Made by a program: the position numbers and the translations under genes
From: Ceratorhiza oryzae-sativae
Lineage: Eukaryota > Basidiomycota > Agaricomycetes > Cantharellales > Ceratobasidiaceae
Assembly (NCBI GenBank): GCA_030998015.1
Contig: JARWMV010000250.1
Span: 806,001 to 870,000 of the forward strand
DNA: 64,000 bases
Direction: 5' to 3'
Notes under the pieces: model-generated
Databases searched by the model: none
Seen by the model: only the letters and a program-made list of their open reading frames with translations
What the model was told of the DNA's origin: nothing
Shown here: positions 61,010 to 64,000 of the stretch, in pieces
Layout of the letters: every line of letters starts with the position of its first letter
How positions within the stretch are numbered: the first letter of the stretch is position 1

Positions 61010-61373
61010 TGCGGCGTAAAGTTGGCGTACAAATGCTACCTTGGAGTGGCTACGCTTGACAAGGGCGGGCGCCAAACGAGGGGCTAGCTATGGGGATGAG
61101 AAAATGAAGCAAAAACTGAGCTCTTTTATGCCTGAAAACACAACGGTATCATCGGGTTTCAAGTGACTCGGATGGCCGAGAATGCGACGCCTCGTTGTGG
61201 AGGTGATTCTGAAAGGCTGGTACCGCCACACGTGAAGGTGTAACGTAGGCGTGTCATTGGCTTACGTACACCAGCGATATATTAGGCTTGGGCAGTTTGC
61301 GTCGTGTGCTTCATTCCACCGCAGGCGACGAGCACGACGACCACAACCCCATCCAAGTCGCCGCCAAACGACC
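61010..61373. other. Shared promoter space between divergent TatD and HVA22-like genes
   Basis: No gene seen. A GATATATTA stretch near 61275 lies about 100 bases before the HVA22-like start. Confidence 0.45.
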
Positions 61374-62271
61374 ATGGTGTTCTACCACATTACCCGACTC
61401 TGCAGGTAGGCCCTCACGCTCGTCGTTTTCACGCTCGAGCTCATCGCCCGCCCAGCGTCGTATACGTCTTTCTCTATCCCGCCTATGGCGTGTACAAAGC
61501 CCTCCAACGCAGGCCACCTGGTGCTGAAGAGCAGCAGGCGCAGGAGGCTGAGCGCAAACGCTGGCTCGAGTACTGGGCCGTGATGGCGTTTGTGCTGTCA
61601 GCAGAGTATGCAGCAGAATGGCTTGTTTCTTGGTAAGTCGACGCTATATGCCACGTTGACATACTCTCAACGCGTTTCATGCTCAGGTTCCCAGGCTATT
61701 GGCTTTTCAAGTCGATATTCCTGCTTTGGCTCGTTGCGCCTCAAACCCAGGTGAGTGCAAACCCCCAGCATCATGTCCGCGTCAGCCTCACGCTCTACGT
61801 ATAATCTAGGGAGCTTCTTTCGTCTTTCACACATTCCTCGCTCCCTACCTCGCCCAACACGAAGGTGAAATCGACTCGTATCTCCTCCGCCTAAACACCA
61901 GCATCATAGCCATCATCCAAGAGAAGCTCGGTCAACTACTCGCCATCATCCTCCCCAGCATGCCAATGGACCAGCAACAGCAGCAACAAGGCCAACAAAC
62001 CGCTCAACCCCCAGCCAACTACGCAGCCGGTGCGATGCTCGGTCTGCTGCAACAATATGGCCCCTCGTTGATGTCTGCCGGTGCAGGTCTGTTCCAGGGT
62101 CAGGGTGCCGCCCAGGGTGCTCGATCGCATCCTCCCACGCCTGGCGCGAGCGCCAACGCGTCCGGGTACGAGCTTCGTCCCGAGACGGCTCGCCAGGTCT
62201 CCCAATCCTCGTTCAACTCGCGCTCGAGTGGTGGGGCGCCGTCTTTCCCGGTCCCCGAAGTCCCCAAGTAA
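61374..62271 (+). CDS. HVA22/TB2/DP1 (Yop1-REEP) family membrane-shaping protein
   Basis: The ATG at 61374 gives MVFYHITRLCSVVYVFLYPA, then YGVYKALQRRPPGAEEQQAQ, KRWLEYWAVMAFVLSAEYAA, EWLVSWFPGYWLFKSIFLLW and LVAPQTQGASFVFHTFLAPY, the complete TB2/DP1 domain with its paired hairpin membrane segments. Such proteins bend tubular ER. The C-terminal third is an amphipathic helix region followed by a Gln-rich (QQQQQQGQQTAQPPANYAAG) and Ser/Gly-rich tail, longer than in yeast Yop1. Three introns: 61406-61455 (splitting the first helix), one near 61635-61687 and one near 61751-61809. The frame is intact to TAA at 62271 (PVPEVPK). Confidence 0.93.
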
Positions 62272-62863
62272 AAGATTCTTCGAGGGTTTGTATTGTGCCA
62301 TGGATGGCTATTTGGCAGCGCCGAGATCCAATAACTCGATTTCTTGGGTTACTGTTATCGTAATAAATGCTCTGACGTGTATTTAAAGTGATCATGTAGT
62401 TTTTACGGCAGGCAATAACATAGACATGCTTTGGTTGACTTGAATTTCTCGACCCAACCGGAACGCGCTCGGTAAAGGGCAATCGGTTTTATTGCGTGGA
62501 TAAAGAAAACAAGACATTACCTAATCCTATTAGCCGCTCTTTCTTCAACCATATGGGGACATGGCGCATATACTTCACCGGAAAAGTCGCTGCTTAGGTA
62601 AATGCTAATTTGTGGGCCTAAAAACCCCTCAAGCAAAATTCGCTTGTTAGAGGAGAGCACAACAATAACGCGAGCTCCAAAGTTCGATACACCATTCTAT
62701 ATTTATCCTAAACCATATGCACACAAGGGTGCTACATCTGAAGAGACGCTACAAATCACCAGTCACAAACTCAATCCTATTCTGTTGTTGATTAACCCGT
62801 TCGTAAAATCAGCCTTCCATAAATCCGTATCAAACTTATTCCAACAGCTATCAGAAAAGTTCT
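62272..62863. other. Intergenic region between convergent genes
   Basis: A 93-codon plus-strand frame (62602-62883) runs into the 3' end of the next gene and has no motif; I do not accept it as a gene. Confidence 0.4.
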
Positions 62864-64000
62864 TCAAGCCTTGCTGGAAGTAGGCACCAGCTGGGCCAGC
62901 AGAGTTTCGAGCAACGCGTTCTCGTCTGCGGCATCCACGTTGTTAGCATATGGCCGGGTCGCATCGCGCACGAGACGTCCAACTTGTGGATGGGTGGAAA
63001 TAGTAAAGCCCATCTGAGAGAGGGAATTAGTTACAATCATGGATGTAATTCATAAATGAACGTACATCCGCGAGCTGTTCGGTGAGCCAGTTGTTCAACT
63101 GCTGCCTGTTTCGAATCGCAGTATCGTTCGTCATGACACTTGGGGCCACACTAGCGGGAGCTGGGGGAATAATTCCAGAACGACCTATCCCAACACAAAT
63201 TGAAGCGTATGAATCAGATCTGGAGCCAATGGTGCGTACCTGTCTCTGGGCGAACAGCGGCGCGACCAGGAACTTCGCTGAGAGCCTCGTTCAGACGATC
63301 GAACATGTCTCCTTGTGCAATGACAGGCACCACAGGCTCGGGGAGCTCTGCATAGGGTTAGCGGGCTGGTGAGAGAGAATAAACCCCAAATACCTACGCA
63401 ATCATCCTCTCCTGTTTCTTTCGCTCCCTCTCCCTCTTCCTTTCCTCACGCTCCCGTCTATATTCTTCCTTTGTTTGCTTGTACATCTCCTTCATATGCT
63501 CAAGTCGCACCCTACTCTCGACGTATTTCGCTGCCTCTGGATTAACGGGATCGGGTTGAGACACAGTGATCATGGCGCCAGTCTGCGTGTTCAACGTCGG
63601 CTGAGGTGGGTAGTTCTTCCAACCGGCCCCGAAATTGACGGTCTCAGCGGTCCTCCCGGCAAAACGCCATGCGGGACCAGTGCCCCTCAACGGAGATCCC
63701 ATACCGCTCACAATGCTTCCAGCGTCCGTATCCGACCGAACACTGGAGCGATCGGCACGAGCCATATCCAAAACCGGCCGAATAGCGGGGCCATGGACGG
63801 TAGTTGGGATACTCGTGCTGGTCAGGGCAGGAGAAGTGGCCGTCATAGGGATGGGAACTTGAGCAGGCGTTTGCAGGCGAGAGGGCACAGGAGTTTGATC
63901 CCCGATGTCAGATGCAGGAAGCTCGAAGCCAGCAGCAGTATACGGGGTGGCACTAGGTGCGTATTGGCTGGTCGCGTATTGACTAGTCGCGTATTGGCTG
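62864..64000 (-). CDS. C-terminal part of a coiled-coil protein related to the PB1-domain protein, cut by the right edge
   Basis: The visible part begins in a Ser/Thr/Ala-rich repeat (SQYATSQYATSQYAP), continues with disordered sequence (PLRGTGPAWRFAGRTAETVN), a Lys/Arg/Glu helix (RREREERKRERERKKQERM), ELPEPVVPVIAQGDMFDRLN and ends with NWLTEQLADMGFTISTHPQV and ENALLETLLAQLVPTSSKA. The last module parallels the end of the PB1 gene at 14374-17744 (RLTEMGYTPQKYPSLPAIVG, NENELAYVIIQDL), and both follow a charged helix, so I infer homology. A PB1 domain, if present, lies beyond the window. Introns: about 63009-63064, 63179-63234 and 63348-63400. At the last of these the frame is off by one base. 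Function unknown. Confidence 0.7.
63955..64000 (-). repeat. 15-base tandem repeat encoding SQYAT
   Basis: Three imperfect 15-base units at the window edge (CGTATTGGCTGGTCG type). The array continues outside the window. Confidence 0.7.

Noticed and set aside
62602..62883. Open frame of 93 codons on the plus strand
   Set aside because: Low-content sequence that overlaps the 3' end of a better supported minus-strand gene.

Overview
This window is eukaryotic nuclear DNA from a filamentous fungus, most likely a basidiomycete of the Agaricomycetes. Almost every gene is broken by short GT-AG introns of about 48-65 bases. The gene set is typically fungal (HET-C protein, Ima1, PL3 pectate lyase, ABCC transporter, mpaB-like oxygenase, xylose-reductase-type aldo-keto reductase). 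A plant-associated species such as Rhizoctonia would fit, but nothing here proves the species. About 25 protein genes and one clear pseudogene lie on both strands with no operon logic. I saw no rRNA, tRNA, CRISPR array or intact transposon.

Layout. 1-10.6 kb: N-terminal part of a cytochrome P450 (-), a secreted PL3 pectate lyase (+) and a very long ABCC-type transporter (-), a metabolism/secretion/efflux neighbourhood. 11.4-14.4 kb: a hypothetical protein (-) and a gene-poor stretch with a foldback element. 14.4-26 kb: PB1-domain protein (+), aldo-keto reductase (+), a small orphan (+), a Vps62-like protein (-) that shares a 232-base divergent promoter with glyoxalase I (+), an mpaB/DUF2236-like oxygenase (+) and the spindle checkpoint protein Mad2 (-). 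26.7-32.8 kb: a decayed and an apparently complete copy of a MOV10/SDE3-like RNA helicase in tandem. 33-43 kb: inner-nuclear-membrane protein Ima1 (+), a mucin-like membrane protein with five copies of a small Cys/Trp module (-), a membrane-anchored heparinase II/III-like lyase (-) and an F-box-like protein (-). 44.6-64 kb: GNL1-type permuted GTPase (+), HET-C (-), ketopantoate reductase (-), UTP17/WDR75-like rRNA-processing protein (+), peroxisomal thiolase with a PTS2 signal (+), TatD nuclease (-), HVA22/Yop1-type membrane-shaping protein (+), and the C-terminal part of a gene (-) whose final module resembles the end of the PB1 gene.

Most genes are housekeeping and do not form one pathway. 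The most notable signals are an apparent AT-AC intron in the thiolase, five GC-AG introns (three in TatD), the repeated Cys/Trp module, the helicase pseudogene pair, a roughly 94-base foldback sequence, and one-base reading-frame breaks in about nine otherwise well conserved genes. The breaks look more like base-call deletions in the assembly than gene decay, so the affected genes should be read as probably functional until resequenced.
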